DNA from: Limonium bicolor
Taxonomy: Eukaryota > Streptophyta > Magnoliopsida > Caryophyllales > Plumbaginaceae
Assembly (NCBI GenBank): GCA_023374045.1
Contig: CM041779.1
Span: 295,564,167-295,628,166, forward strand
Length of the DNA stretch: 64,000 bases
Direction: 5' to 3'
The position numbers and the translations under genes are program-made. Below the pieces are notes generated by a model. That model did no database searches, was not told where the DNA came from, and was given only the letters and a program-made list of their open reading frames with translations. Numbering within the stretch: position 1 is the first letter of the stretch; every line of letters starts with the position of its first letter. Positions 22,759 through 35,513 of this stretch are shown piece by piece.

Positions 22759-25700
22759 TGTAACACCCCAACTGCTAAACCTGAACCATCACGAACGAAC
22801 CTACAGCAATATTACAACACAGCGGAAGAAAGTACTAAAAGATGGTGTTACCGCCGTTAGTCACCCACGTGACTAACTAGGCCTATTCCAGTCTCAAGCT
22901 ACGGTCTGATGGACACGAGTGTACCGAACATAAGTGCGTACAAGTCTTAAAACAAATACAATACCGAGTCTGAAGTATCTCTCCTATTATTACAACTTAC
23001 TACCACAGTTTATAAAGCGAGTGTACAGGCACACTCGAAATGTAAATTAAACCCATAGTGCTCTACCCACTTCTACTCTCAGGCTGGGTCCTTGTCCGGC
23101 ACCTACCTGCAAAGTTTAAATCATAGGCCCCAAGGGGCTCAGCATATTGCTGGTACAGAAAACGTGCAGCCCACAAGGTATCAAGGCTACACATGGCTAC
23201 TTGTCATATACATGCAGTTGATTATTCATACAACAATAGTAAGAAGTACAATACCAATAATACATTTATGTGAAACATTCACAGCTCAAATAAATCAAAC
23301 GTCGTAATGGACGTTCATTAATGAGTAAGTTAGATTCCTAAATCCCGAGGCCTGAGAAATGTTTAGTTCTCGTGTTTGGCCATACCTTATAAGTGTCAAC
23401 CATTCTCCTATTAGAACTGGTTGTTCTCTAACTGAATTGTTTATTTTGTCGGGTCGAAGTAACCCTAGCCAATGAGTTATTAGCTCCATTGGTTTAATAA
23501 ACGATAATTCTTAAGTTATGAGGGGTGTAGGCTTGACCCTCCTACGCCTCCTGAAGTTGCCTCCCATCTCGAACTGTTCACTCGAGATGGCCGGGTCAGT
23601 TTGTCGACCCTAGGCGGAAGACAGATCTGATGCAGATGCCGACCTCCTAAACCTGAACATGCATGACCGGAGTTAGTCCCAAATTCCTCTCCTCACACGT
23701 TCCAGTTAGCTAAAGTCTCTTTGACAATTGGTTAGTTAAACCTCTCTCGGTATTAACCAACTAACAGTAAGAGTACTTATAACTTTATACAATTGTTTAT
23801 TAAACAAAGTAATGAACAAGCTCTGAATCAAGAAATGTTAGTGTACAATGGACACAATAACAATACAGTAAATCGGTTTCATGCTTAATCTTGTTTGGTC
23901 GTATCACAATAACACATAACACACAAACCGAGGTAGACCTCGTTAGCAAACAAGCTACAAGAATTCCATACCTTAGCCTATCGACGTTTGTCCACTCCTG
24001 GATGACGTCTCGACTATTCCGGTCACCTACTCCGCTCCTATAGTTCATTAGGACGGCGTGGTTAAATAACTAAATTTTCGTATTTTCACTATTCACCGTA
24101 TTTTACTATTCACGTATACGTATTTTACTATTCACGTATACGTATTTACTATTCACGTATACGTATTTTACTATCCACGTATACGTAGTTACTATTCATG
24201 TATACGTATTTACTATTCATGTATACGTATTTACTATTCATGTATACGTATTTACTATTCATTTATATGTATACTATTCACGTATATGAGTACTATTCAT
24301 GTACACTAAAAATTTTCGTGTACGCCCGTATGATACGGAGTATCATACGTATTTATTTCTTTTCCCAAAATAACTTGTATTTTCATTAAAAATACTTAAG
24401 TAATGATTTCTCTTATACTTATCAAATTACGGGTATACCCCTCGTATACCTTAACTTATATACGGGTCTCCTTTAACCCCGTTTTAACTCTGTTTCTTTT
24501 ACAACTTGTTTCTAAATTCTTTATTTAACTTCCTTAACTTTCTAAACACATAAAAATGTGTTATTTACATTACTTACCCATAGTTTCCTCTTAAACTCCA
24601 TTTTTCTTATAATAAGTTCTAAACATGTTATTTTTATTTCTAATTTCTTCCAAAGTCTTATTTAATTAATTCCTTTTATACTTTTGGTCAATTACCAAAT
24701 ATACCCAAGTTTGACCAGCCTTTTATGGTCAAACCCCCTAACTTTCCATTATTTACAATGTTACCCCTAAAGTTAATTTAACTTAATTTTTATTCTTTTA
24801 TCCTTTTAATATCTAATCTTTTGCTACAAATTTTATCTTAGCTTCTCTAAACATTTTACAAACTGCCATTGACCAAGTTTGACCACGTTTGACCAGGGAA
24901 ATTACCATTTTACCCTCGTGGTCTTTTCTTTTATCCTAACTCATTTATTAACCAAATTAACTCTAATTAATTTCTAATTTTCGTAACTAATTTTCCTACA
25001 GATTTTTGAACATCAAAAAATCATTTTAAACATCTCTAAATCACCAGATTTAATTATCTAATGTTGTAGTATATATATACTATCTTTTATTAACTTTAAA
25101 TATACCAAAAACCTTATAAATTCTTATAATACTTATAAACTCTTTATAAATTGTAAACTTAATTCAACAATTATTTTCCCATCATCTAAACTTTATAAAA
25201 TTTCATAATAATTCATATATGTTTTCGGCAATTATAATATGTGACCATAACTTCACAAATTTTACATATTACACTTAATTATACTAATTCCTTTAATTTA
25301 ACTTAGTAATATAATTTTCCTAACTCAAATAAGCCTTCTTAATTTTTGGACACCCCTTAAATAATAGTATATGAACTTTTCTTATATATTATGATAGCTT
25401 ATATTAAAGCTTATATCATAAGGATTATAAATCTAATTTTAGATTTACAAAATATTAACATTTTAGGTGCTAAAAATTAAATCTAACACCTACTAAATTC
25501 GGTAATAATAAACAAAGTATATGATAGGTTAGATCATATATAGATCAACATTTAGAACCATGAAATAGGTAGTTTTAGAGTTTACCTTGTATATTAACCT
25601 TTTAGCTTAATATTTAAGCTTGAATTCCTTAGAAATTTGGCCAGCAATTTGCTAAAGGAATTGTCCCCAAAATTATACAATAAGATGAAGAATAAGATGG

Positions 25701-26768
25701 GTTAGTATCCCTTGCCAATCGGCTGTAACAAAAACCAAAGAATAAGGAGTTTTCAAGAAGGCAATGTTTTACCTCGAGAATCAAAGACACTTCTTAGTGG
25801 TTTTTCCTTCGAATCTTGGGGCTCATGACCTATGGTTGTAAATCTCTTGAAGAGAGGATTCCAACGAGCTATCAAGCTTGTGATTTGGAGCTAGGACGAG
25901 AAAGTTATGATTCTTACAAGGAAGGGTGTTCTTTAAGGTTCAAAATCGTGAAGTTTGGCTTTGTTTTGTGTTCTTCCTTCAAAGAGAGGATGAGTTCCGA
26001 ATTTAGAAGCTCTCATTTGATAGGTAAGAGTCTGGGTAATCATTTACTAAGGGGGCAAGGTAATAATACAATGCAAGGAAGTCTTGATTAGGTGTAATAG
26101 TATAAAGTAAAGGCAAATAATGCCTTGGTGAGTCCCCTTGCTGTCGGCAGCCCCTCCATCAATTTGATATGATTTTTTTGTTTTATCTTGTATTTATGTA
26201 ACATTTAATGACTTAATTCCATTCATTATGACATATACCATGTTATAGGTATGTTACAAGGCCAAAAATGCCTTAAAACACATTTTATGTGCTTCCGGGT
26301 TCACATTGATTTTGCAATTTGTTTTGGCTAGTTTAAATGTGTTCTCAGTACATTTACAACCTTTAGAAACTTTGTTGGTGAAATAGCATATTGCTAATTC
26401 CAACTTAAACCAAGTCGTTTAGTGGTTTCTCTTTGACTTTTGTCAGTTTAGTACCGGTTTTTGTGTGGACTTGTATACTTAATTTGTGTGTACACGCAAT
26501 GGTTCCTATGACCATTTTATTGTTGTTACCTTACTTCTTAATGGTATTTAGGCTTATTAGCCTTTAGTTCCATGTATAAATGCTTAAGGCACATTTCTCC
26601 TTAAAGCACATTTTCGTGCTCTAAGGTGCGTTTTCGGTTTAAACGTTTAAGGTATGTTTTTGTGTACATGGTTGTTTAAATTCTTTTCTAATGTTTTTAA
26701 GGCATATTATAGCCTTAATATATTATAATTAGATAGCTCATCAATATTCTAAGGTTTGGGGTATTTCA
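22759..26768 (-). repeat. 5' LTR of E3 (LTR3)
   Basis: Minus strand TGAAATACCCC ... GGGGTGTTACA, 4010 bp, confirmed by the adjoining primer site. It holds an ACGTATACGT tandem array at 24081-24306, where other family members have GC-rich palindromes. Confidence 0.9.
24081..24306 (-). repeat. Tandem array of 20-22 bp with palindrome TACGTATACGTA
   Basis: About eleven units of the form TTTACTATTCACGTATACGTA, drifting to TTCATGTATACG at one edge. The core is self-complementary, so every unit is a short palindrome. It lies about 1.3-1.55 kb from the LTR's 3' end, like the arrays in E2. Confidence 0.85.
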
Positions 26769-27714
26769 GTCTTTGTTGGGATAAAACCTAACGGCAAGTG
26801 TACCGGTCAATTCTAGCAAGTTTTAATATAGAGTATTCCCTAAGTATCGAACCAGAGGAGGCGATGTCTAGTTTAAATCTTTTCTAAACGGAAAGGAATA
26901 AAAAGACTAAATAACAAATTAAAACAGGAAATTGGGGGTTTTGATTTGATGATAAATAAAAGTTGTAGACAGAATGTAAAACAGTAAAAAGCAATAAAAT
27001 AATTGTTTTGAAACTGATTTGGGAAAGAAATCCCGGTTTACTACTTCTCCCTAAATCTGTAATTCCTTTCCCTAAGTGATTTCCAAGACAATTCTGAATA
27101 ACACCCTAGAACAAAGATAATTTACCTCCGGTCTCCCGCTTAGCAAATTCTAGTTAGTAGAGACCGAATTCTAACTCTCGTTACGAACCCACTGTTTACT
27201 AACCGCCTTAAGAACAATCTAGATAAACGGTCAGTTTGCAATTTAGAGGAATTACCGTCTCTATACTAACCGGTTATTTTCCTGTATTCAATTGAAAGCC
27301 GCAGTCGTCACATATAAGCCAACAAAATACTAATCTTTATAACTGGCTAGATTATAACGATTAAGGAAATTAAGCAAGGAAAATAACTTTATTCAATCGA
27401 ATTACAGAAAATCACAAAGGTACAGGAATAATCAATTTAGAGATACATAGCATACTGGAATTAAAAGAAACTACTCAGACATATCCATAATAACAATGCT
27501 CAAGTTGAATAGATAAGACTCAGGAAAGGTAGAACAAGAAGAAACTCTAATGTCAGTAGCCGTCGTGAATTCTCTGTTCTTCCTTCAGCCTTTTCTTCCT
27601 CGTAGTCTCCAAGATCTTCCCAAGACTCAACCTTTCTCTCTCGACTTTCTCTTCTGTGTAAAAACTAAGCTCTATGGTGTATCCAAGCATGCTTCTCACG
27701 TTGGCAGGCCTCTG

Positions 27715-27722
27715 CTTTTATA
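27715..27722 (-). promoter_or_regulatory. TATA box of the solo LTR
   Basis: Minus strand TATAAAAG, 60 bases downstream of the palindrome array in the direction of transcription. Confidence 0.55.
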
Positions 27723-27784
27723 ACATTCAGAATTCTATCTTTAATTCTTCTTCCATGCAAGTTCTGGCCGCGTTTTATCTAATT

Positions 27785-28037
27785 GGTCCGGGACTTGGTC
27801 CAAGTATGAAGTCCCGGACCAGTCTCTGAAATACGCTGAGAATTCATCTTCAAGAATGGTCCGGGACTTAGGATATGTGTAAAGTCCCAGACCAGTCATT
27901 AAAACAGGTCGAGAGTAGCGCCCTTGTATGGTCCGGGACTTAGGGTTTGTATCAAGTCCCGGACCAATCTTCAAAACAAGTCGAGAGTAACACCAATGGA
28001 TGGTCTGGGACTTAGGGTCTGTGCAAGGTCCCGGACC
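27785..28037 (-). repeat. Palindrome array GGTCCGGGACTT / AAGTCCCGGACC in the solo LTR
   Basis: Four pairs of inverted half-sites, each pair spaced by about 10-15 bases, repeated every 60-70 bases. On the minus strand it lies upstream of the TATA box. Confidence 0.88.
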
Positions 28038-28284
28038 CATCCTAAAATTGAGAAATAGTGCATGTCTTCACTCTGTTCAACATGTTTGACAGTCCAGAAT
28101 AACATTACAATGATCAGGAATGTGTTTTCTTGAGATTTTCGCCTGAAATAACTCATAAACCCATCATAGAAGACAATTGCAGGTAAACGCATAAAAATAA
28201 CCATAAGGCGGGAATTTAATAACAGATAATAATGAATTAAGCACAAGTAAACCCCAAAGAAATAGATAAATTTCCGACTTATCA

Positions 28285-28681
28285 GTCTTACGCATGCCTA
28301 GAAGTAATCTAGGTCATATTCATGTTCGAGTCAAAGCTCTAAAGATCGACAATGTCGTATCTCGTTCCTAAGTATTTTACTTAGGTTATAATTTACATAA
28401 CTTATAATACTTAAAGTATTATGTCAAATAACGACAGTCACAAACACATTGCTCGTATGTGTAGATTTATAGAAGTCGATCTATAGTTGATGTAGTATTA
28501 GTCCCGAAGGACGTTTGCGCATAATTAAATAATGCGGGAAAATAAATAGTTAACATCACATCACGTTTCACAAATAAACATACATACATATATTCACACA
28601 CGTTATACATCACACATATCTGAGCCTGAGGGAGCCTTCAGGACATCTCAGATCAGACCCCTTTACATACCGTTCACCAAA
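28285..28681. other. Unassigned spacer
   Basis: AT-rich, no frame of interest. GAGCCTGAGGGAGCCTTCAGGA near 28621-28645 is an inverted repeat that weakly recalls the GGGGCTCAG segment of reversed Tekay LTRs, so this may be an old LTR scrap. I cannot assign it. Confidence 0.4.
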
Positions 28682-31600
28682 TGAAATACCCCAAATCTAA
28701 TTAACACTTTAAAACCATTAGATAATGAAAATTAAGCTAAAGATAAATCATTTCACATACGCATGCTCATTCCTGCATGCGAAAGTTTACGTAAATAATA
28801 TTACGCGTGTGCATGCAAACACATGCATGCAAACGTTACGTAAAAATAGTCGTTTCACCATAAACGCTAACAGGCGTAATCTTACAAATGTCTTAACATA
28901 CACATACAAAACACTCATGTACGTTTATTAACTAGGATCAAAATCCATACATAACATGCTCAATAAAGAGAGCGTCAACAAGGAAAGATCAATACGAACA
29001 TTTATACAAACGAGCAACGTAAGTATTTTACGAATGCTGAAGCATTTATAAATGCTAAATAAAATTGATATACACATGTAAAAAAATGTAACAACGTATG
29101 TTACACCTATTATATAAATCATAAAAACATAAGAACTCATCAAAGGTCAAAAATACGCACTAAACATATTAACGACAAGAACGCTCTTAAAACGCGCGTT
29201 AAGAGTGACCTTGTATGACCATTTAAAATCAAACCAAATGGTCATACCCTCATTATATGACTATACAAACATATTCCCCAGGCCATATTTAGTTAAAAAC
29301 GTAGCCCCGGAAACCCTAGAAATGCATTCTAAGTTGGTATAACTTAGTTTTCTTCACTCCAAATGGATAGTTGACCATTATTCAATATTTATAAGAGGAT
29401 CCCCATGCCACGTTTTCAATTAAACACGAAGTGCTTGGGGAAATTCTTAACACTCCTGTTTTGGTCCTGGGAGTCCCGGAAGTCCCGGAAATTGTGTCAT
29501 GAGTTGATATAACCCCATATAACTCAATGCAACACCTTAATATATCATAATTGACCATAAACTATGTCAATATACACTTGGAACTCGTTGGAACAATTTA
29601 AATGGGGATGGATTGACCATCTTAATCAATCAAAGACAGTGCTAAACCAGTAGCACTAATAGGGCCGAAAATCTACTCAAAAAGTACTATAAATTCAACA
29701 TTTACCTTAGTAACTTTCATCTTTTACCTTGGTATAAATGTACCAAATAAATGTTGTAACCTATAACATGTTACAATATGATCTTAATGTAATATAATGT
29801 GAAAAAAACCAAGTTGAAAATAAATCCCACTTGGTCACACATGTGGCCGATTTTGGAGCTTGTCTTTGGCTTGTTTTAAGCTTATAAAATGTCATGGAAT
29901 TTGATGACTCATCCTCCCACATGTTATGTGACTTTATGGCAAGAGAATAATAGTCCAAGTTGGCTCTGTCACTGCCGAAAACCTGCAACAAAATAAAAGG
30001 AGATTAGCTTTGTTAAAACATGAATTAAAAATGTAAAAAGTAGATCTAGAACTAGAATAATGTTATGTTATATCATGACAACAAGGGAGGCACTTAATCA
30101 GCCCTCTATCCAGCCTTAATGCCGTGTACAAACAAGAAGAAAAGGAAGACATTTCAACATTGAAAAATCAAAAGAAATAACCTTACCAACCTTACCTTAT
30201 CATCTTGTCTTCCATGCTTTAAGCAACCATTATTCTCCTCCCCACATGGCCGAAAGTTGTAGTTGATTGAAGGACATTTGGAGCCTGAAATCAGAAGCAA
30301 ATCAATAAACAAGTCCTTACCTAAAATGCCACATTATGGTGTCCACATAGACAAATCAATTCCCATTCATTCCTAGCTTAGTTATACGACACTTGTGCCT
30401 TTCATTCTCTTCATTACTTGCAGCCGAATTGGTAAGCTCTTCCCTCTCATTTTCATCTTCTTCCTTTGAAGCTCTTAAGTTCATGAATAGAGTTTTAACT
30501 TCCATCTCCATTTCTATGTCAAAAACCTAGCATTTCTCATCAAGTCTTGAAGCAAAAATATTCCTAGCACAACTACAAGCTCACACCTCCATTTATACTC
30601 CAAGGAAGTTGTCTTAAATCAACATTAATCCAAGGAGCATCCAAGATCATCTTAAGGTATTTTTCATGCTTGAAAATCCCTAAGACAAGTTATATATGTA
30701 TCCGAAAATTCTACATCTTCTAAAGCTATTTTCTTCATCAATTTCATGAAGGAAAGTTGGTTCTTCTTCCATCCTAGGTGTTCCGAAATTCTAAGGTAAT
30801 ATACCTAAGGTAAATCCTTGGAAACCTACTTATAAATCTACTTAAGATCTTTGTTAAGATCTAACTCCTAAACCCCTTCCTTTCATGCATAAGAACCGAA
30901 GTTGGAACATCAATTTCCATTGAAGGAAGCTTGGGAAATTCAAGAGGAGTTCAAGTACTTAATCATCATTTATTAAGAGTAAGTTTACTAAGCCAATCTT
31001 TATTGTTTTAAGCTTGGTTAAGCTCTTAAAAACTGTACAAAAATTATGTACACCTTCTTAGGTAATTAAAGCCGAGACTATATGGTAATACATACCAAAA
31101 ATACAACTTATAACATATATGGTAAGATTATTACCTTAAGACACATTTTTGTGTTACAAAAATTATCTATGTTAAATATTTGTTCATGCCAATTTATCTA
31201 GGGCAAATATGCTCCATTTTGAGCTAAAAATTAATCTAAGACATTACAATAATTTTTACATGAGTTATATGGCTCATATGTATTTATGTATAATTATTAT
31301 GAGTTATAAATCAACTTATATAAACTATATGGTATCATATAATTATGGCCGAATTATATTGGTGGCAAAAATAGGTTTTAATGAGCTACATATGTATATA
31401 AACTTATATTATAAGGTTTGGTGAGTTAAAAATATTTACTAGTGCTTAAATGGCTAGTTTATTAAGTAATGTGGCTAAATTGTAAATTTTGAAAAGTTAT
31501 AGTGAAAACCGAGAGTTATATGTATTCTTGGCATAAATATAATATAACATAAAGGTAGGAATTAAGATTATGAATTTTAGTTAAATTAAACAAGTGCTAA

Positions 31601-32842
31601 ATTAACAATTTATAAAGTTTGGGGCTATTTTATAATTTATAAATGTTTAAGTGCAAAACTGGAATTTAGTATGGGGCGAATTCATAATTAGATGAAATAT
31701 AAGTACTCTTCCAGAAATTTAGAAGAATTAAATATTAAACTATAGTTTATAAGTTATTAAGTAACTATTATAAAGTTTTGGGGTGAAAATGAAATTTATG
31801 GGAAGTTATATGTGAAAGCCGAAATTATTTGGGGTTGTATAGTAATTAAAGAAACTATAAGTGTTCATTTCGGCAATTAAAGGAATATAATATTAAAACT
31901 ATAGGTTATAATTTATTATGTAAAGGTTATAAGATTTTCGGGGTTAAATTGTAATTATAAGAGATATTTTGTTAAGGCCGAAAATTTGTGGGGCCAAGAT
32001 GTAATTTTCAAAAGTTATAATGTCCAAATGGTAAATATCGAAATATTAGTGGTGGATTTGTAATTTAATTAAAAGAGGGATTAAAACTATGCAATATAAT
32101 GTGATTAGAGTTAAAATGTAAAGTTTATGAATTATTGGGGTTGTTTTGTAAATAACCAAAAATATAGGGGTAAGTATTTGAATTTAAATAATTATAGGTC
32201 CTATGTGAATATTTGGAGGAGTTAGAAAAAGAATTTTGATTAAAGGGGTTATGGAATTAAAACTATGGGTTATATAGTTATAAGGAATTTAATTGTAACC
32301 AATTAATATTATTTGTGGTTAAGTGGAGAATAATAAAAAATAAAAGGAATATTATGTCCATGCGTGACATATAAATATAATTGGGGAATTATAAAGTTGT
32401 TGTGTCATTTAGGCAATTATAAACATTTAACATAAATAATACATGAATATATCTATACATTAAAGGATTAAAAAATAAATTAAAGGAAATGACAAAATAA
32501 GTTATACATTAAATCATAAGGTAATTAAAAGAAATTACCACACCATACAGGTTTTATAAATTAAGACTATATAATTTGTAAGTATATAAATACCTTAAAC
32601 ATCTATAAGGTTAAGAGGTTAAAGAGACTGTCTAAGCGTAAAGAAGTAAACCTCACATGAAATAACGAATACGAAATCGTTTCATCATCCGATCAAATTA
32701 TTATACGAGAGTAATATATAAATTAACACTCTCAGTTAATCCTATTCTAGGACTATACTTGACCAGATGTTCACCAGGATATATTCAATTGCAATCTACG
32801 GTGAATGGTATTAGATTCTTGCAACTTGCTTGCTACCGGATT
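28682..32842 (+). repeat. Tekay-type LTR, left part (LTR8), split by E2
   Basis: Starts TGAAATACCCCAAATC. Its right edge, TTGCTTGCTACCGGATT, matches a conserved LTR segment (compare CTACCGGATTACACCGG at 50530), which resumes after E2 at 47314. The middle is very AT-rich (31100-32600), with many runs such as TTATAAGTT, and I see no palindrome array there. No coding sequence. Confidence 0.75.
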
Positions 32843-33467
32843 TGAAATACCCCAAACCTTGGTATGTTGTTTAAACATTGAAATATGGTATATTAAGACT
32901 AAAAAGAGTCTAAGAAACATTAGTAAACAATTTAAACCATAGAAAACACAATAAATTACCTTAAAGTCAATATGGGCAAAAATGTGCTCTAAGCTTGGGA
33001 AAAGTTTGGTTAAGACCTAATAAGCTTACCAAGACTTTACTTAGGTGTTAATGAATATAATAAACCAATTACCAAAGAAAACCAAGCTTGAAAACAAGTT
33101 AAAACACAAAATGTGCTTTAAGGAGTCTTAAAGCACATTTTTGAAAAAAATTGTCTTGTAAATGGGTTTTGAGTGGCTAAATGTCCATCATTACTCTTTA
33201 ATTAACATGTGTACTACTTAGTATCACATTAGGAGGTCTAAATCAATGGGAAATCAAAACTTTCACAATTATTTGCCTTGTTTTGGTGAATAGTAACCAA
33301 ATTAAGCAAGTTTATAACATAAGTCAAATAAGTAATTTAATTGGTCAACTAAGACCAAAATACCCCTAAACACATTAAGGGGGCCGGTTTTTATGGTGGT
33401 GAGTCACCACTTATGCTTGCTTATTAAGTAAAGAGATGATGACTAATAGTTACTATTTGCTTTAACA

Positions 33468-33475
33468 TATAAATA
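33468..33475 (+). promoter_or_regulatory. TATA box of E2 5' LTR
   Basis: TATAAATA about 625 bases into the LTR, followed by a pyrimidine-rich leader (CATTCTCTCATTTCTCTTC). Confidence 0.6.
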
Positions 33476-33781
33476 TCTTCCAAAAGCAAACTCCAAACTC
33501 ATTCTCTCATTTCTCTTCATTTCCCACGTCTTCTACCTTCCTTCTTGCTCACATTCATGGTTATGCTACAGCACCACCACCATTCTTCATCTTCAACCTC
33601 TTGTAATTCCTAGCTCCCTTTGCCAAAGCAAAAACCAAGACCACCATTCTCTTTGTCTTGCCAAGCTCTTCAACTTCATCCTTTCAAAACTCCAAGAGCT
33701 CCATTTCGGTGCCAAGACGAATCTCCATGGGAGGAGCTTGAGCTCATCTCTTCACATATTATTGTTCTCCTTGGCTTCAAG

Positions 33782-34277
33782 GTAAGGAAACTCAAAGAAA
33801 AATAACATTTCCTTCATGTTTTTATGTTCACCGAAAATCACCATTAATGGCGTCTTTACCATGCTTTGTTCTAGCTTCATTCCAATCCTTCAAGGACTAG
33901 GTGGAGTCCTCTCTTGCTACATATCCAAACTCTCTTTCATTTCCAAGGTAAAACAATCATCTTAATGTTCTAAGACAATATATGTATCTAGGGTTTACAA
34001 TGAGATGAAGCATAAAGCTTGAATACTCATTACATTGTTCGTATATTGATTAGAAGTTGACAAGCAACTAAAAGCCTTGCCGATTTAGTCAAGGAGACAA
34101 GAAATAAGTTTGTGAGGAAAAGAGGTAAATGTGTTAACCTAATGTAATTTAAAGCCTTAGGAGAAATGAGCTTATGTTGCTTATTAAAACTACTTAAGGA
34201 GCCAATGGTGAATGACCTAGTAAATGTTCTCAAGGAGACTATTAAAAAGGCATATGTATTGTTGGGTGTATTTGCAG
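33782..34277 (+). other. Candidate three-intron leader in E2 LTR
   Basis: Introns 33782-33874, 33948-34053 and 34125-34277 with donors AAG|GTAAGG, AAG|GTAAAA, GAG|GTAAAT and acceptors TTCTAG, GATTAG, TTTGCAG. All are at places equivalent to those in E1 and LTR5. Confidence 0.45.
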
Positions 34278-35108
34278 GTCAAAGGCAAATATAATGTGGG
34301 AAATTCAGTGTTTATGGTTTATGCATTTTAAGGGCCTAAGAACCATGTTATTTAAGGGCCTAAGTGCCAAGCAATTTAAATAATGCACTATATTGTGATA
34401 TAGTGTAAGTTTGGTGAAGTTTTGTGTATAAGGACGTTCTTGATGGAATTGAGTGTTCTTAGGTGTTTGATGGTAAAAAAAAAAGTGTTTTGGTGTAACA
34501 AGATGTTAGTAGAACCCATATCGAAATTTAGGTAATGTATAAGAAGTTTTAGGTGTTTAAAATGAGTTTTGGTGAGTTAGGAAGTGTTTAGAATGATTAA
34601 GTGTTCTACTAGTGAAAGAAACATGCATTAAGGTATTCTAAGATGTAAAAAGGACTTAGGCAATATTTTAGAGGATTTAGAATGCAAATGAGTGTATTGG
34701 GATACTTCAAGATCATGGTGAGATCGTGTTTAGGACTTGTGCAATGTTGGTGAATAAGGAAGAAGTGATGTGTTGCATGAAGGAGCTATAAACTTGTAGA
34801 GATATTCAAGGAGTTTGGTTAGGAAGAAAAGATGCTTGAGAGATGATGTTGTAGTAGTGAGGGAACATTTGGGACTAGTGGTAGTTATAGGTATAAAACA
34901 CCACATGAAAACTTAGTGAAAAACATTGCATGTGCTAACCTTTGTATAAGAATTTGTGTAATGTTGAGGAGGTTTTTGGTGAGTGATTTAAGGAGTTTAA
35001 TGGATGTCTTAAGGGGTGTTTGAAGTGCCAAATGTGGTTAGAACATACTAGGGCACTATGAGGTGAACTTTGGAGTTAAATGAGCAATTAAAAACAAGGG
35101 TCTGGAGC

Positions 35109-35513
35109 AGACCGACCTTGGGGACCGGACCTGCAAGGTCGGTCGAGCCCAGTTTACCCTGCGAGAAATGGTCTCTGGAATGGACCGACCTTGGGGACCG
35201 GACTTGCAAGGTCAGTCGGGCATGGATTTTTGGTACAGATTAAGTCTCTAGAATAGACCGACCTTGGGACCGAACTTACAAGGTCGGTCATGCCTAAATC
35301 TTTGTACGTAAGTGAGTCTCGGGAATCGACCGATCTTGGGACCGAACTTGTCAAGATCGGTCGGGCCTGAATTTCCAAAGGGGAAAAACTCTTGGGAATA
35401 GACCGACCTTGTGGACCGAACTTGCAAGGTCGGTCGAAGTAGAATTTTCTGACGGTAATATGTTCTGGAATGGACCGACCTCGTGTAAGGTCGGTCGGTA
35501 AGGTCGGTCGGAC
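35109..35513 (+). repeat. Palindrome array GACCGACCTT / AAGGTCGGTC
   Basis: Six inverted pairs spaced 55-70 bases, separated by variable sequence often ending in CTGGAAT.GACCGACC. Each pair can fold to a 9-11 bp stem. Confidence 0.9.

Larger units (their letters stand above)
21425..26768 (-). mobile_element. 5' part of a minus-strand Tekay-type element (E3)
   Basis: Read on the minus strand: a 4.0-kb LTR (26768 to 22759), primer site, then gag up to the first zinc knuckle, where the left Athila cuts it. Pol and the other LTR must lie left of the window. E3 is the oldest layer of the left nest. Confidence 0.85.
26774..28284 (-). repeat. Solo LTR (Athila-like) with target duplication GTCTT
   Basis: On the minus strand it runs from TGATAAGTCGG to ATCCCAACA, 1511 bp. 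GTCTT occurs at 26769-26773 and again at 28285-28289, a 5-bp target duplication. TGATAAG start, size and TATA placement match the Athila LTRs here. No interior is present, so the element collapsed by LTR-LTR recombination. It sits exactly against the end of the E3 LTR. Confidence 0.85.

Noticed and set aside
24081..24306. Regular 20-22 bp repeats that might suggest a CRISPR array
   Set aside because: Units are contiguous with no unique spacers, and the setting is a plant LTR.
28725..31424. Small frames of 60-76 codons in LTR8
   Set aside because: AT-rich chance frames with biased Tyr/Ile/Asn content and no similarity to each other or to known proteins.
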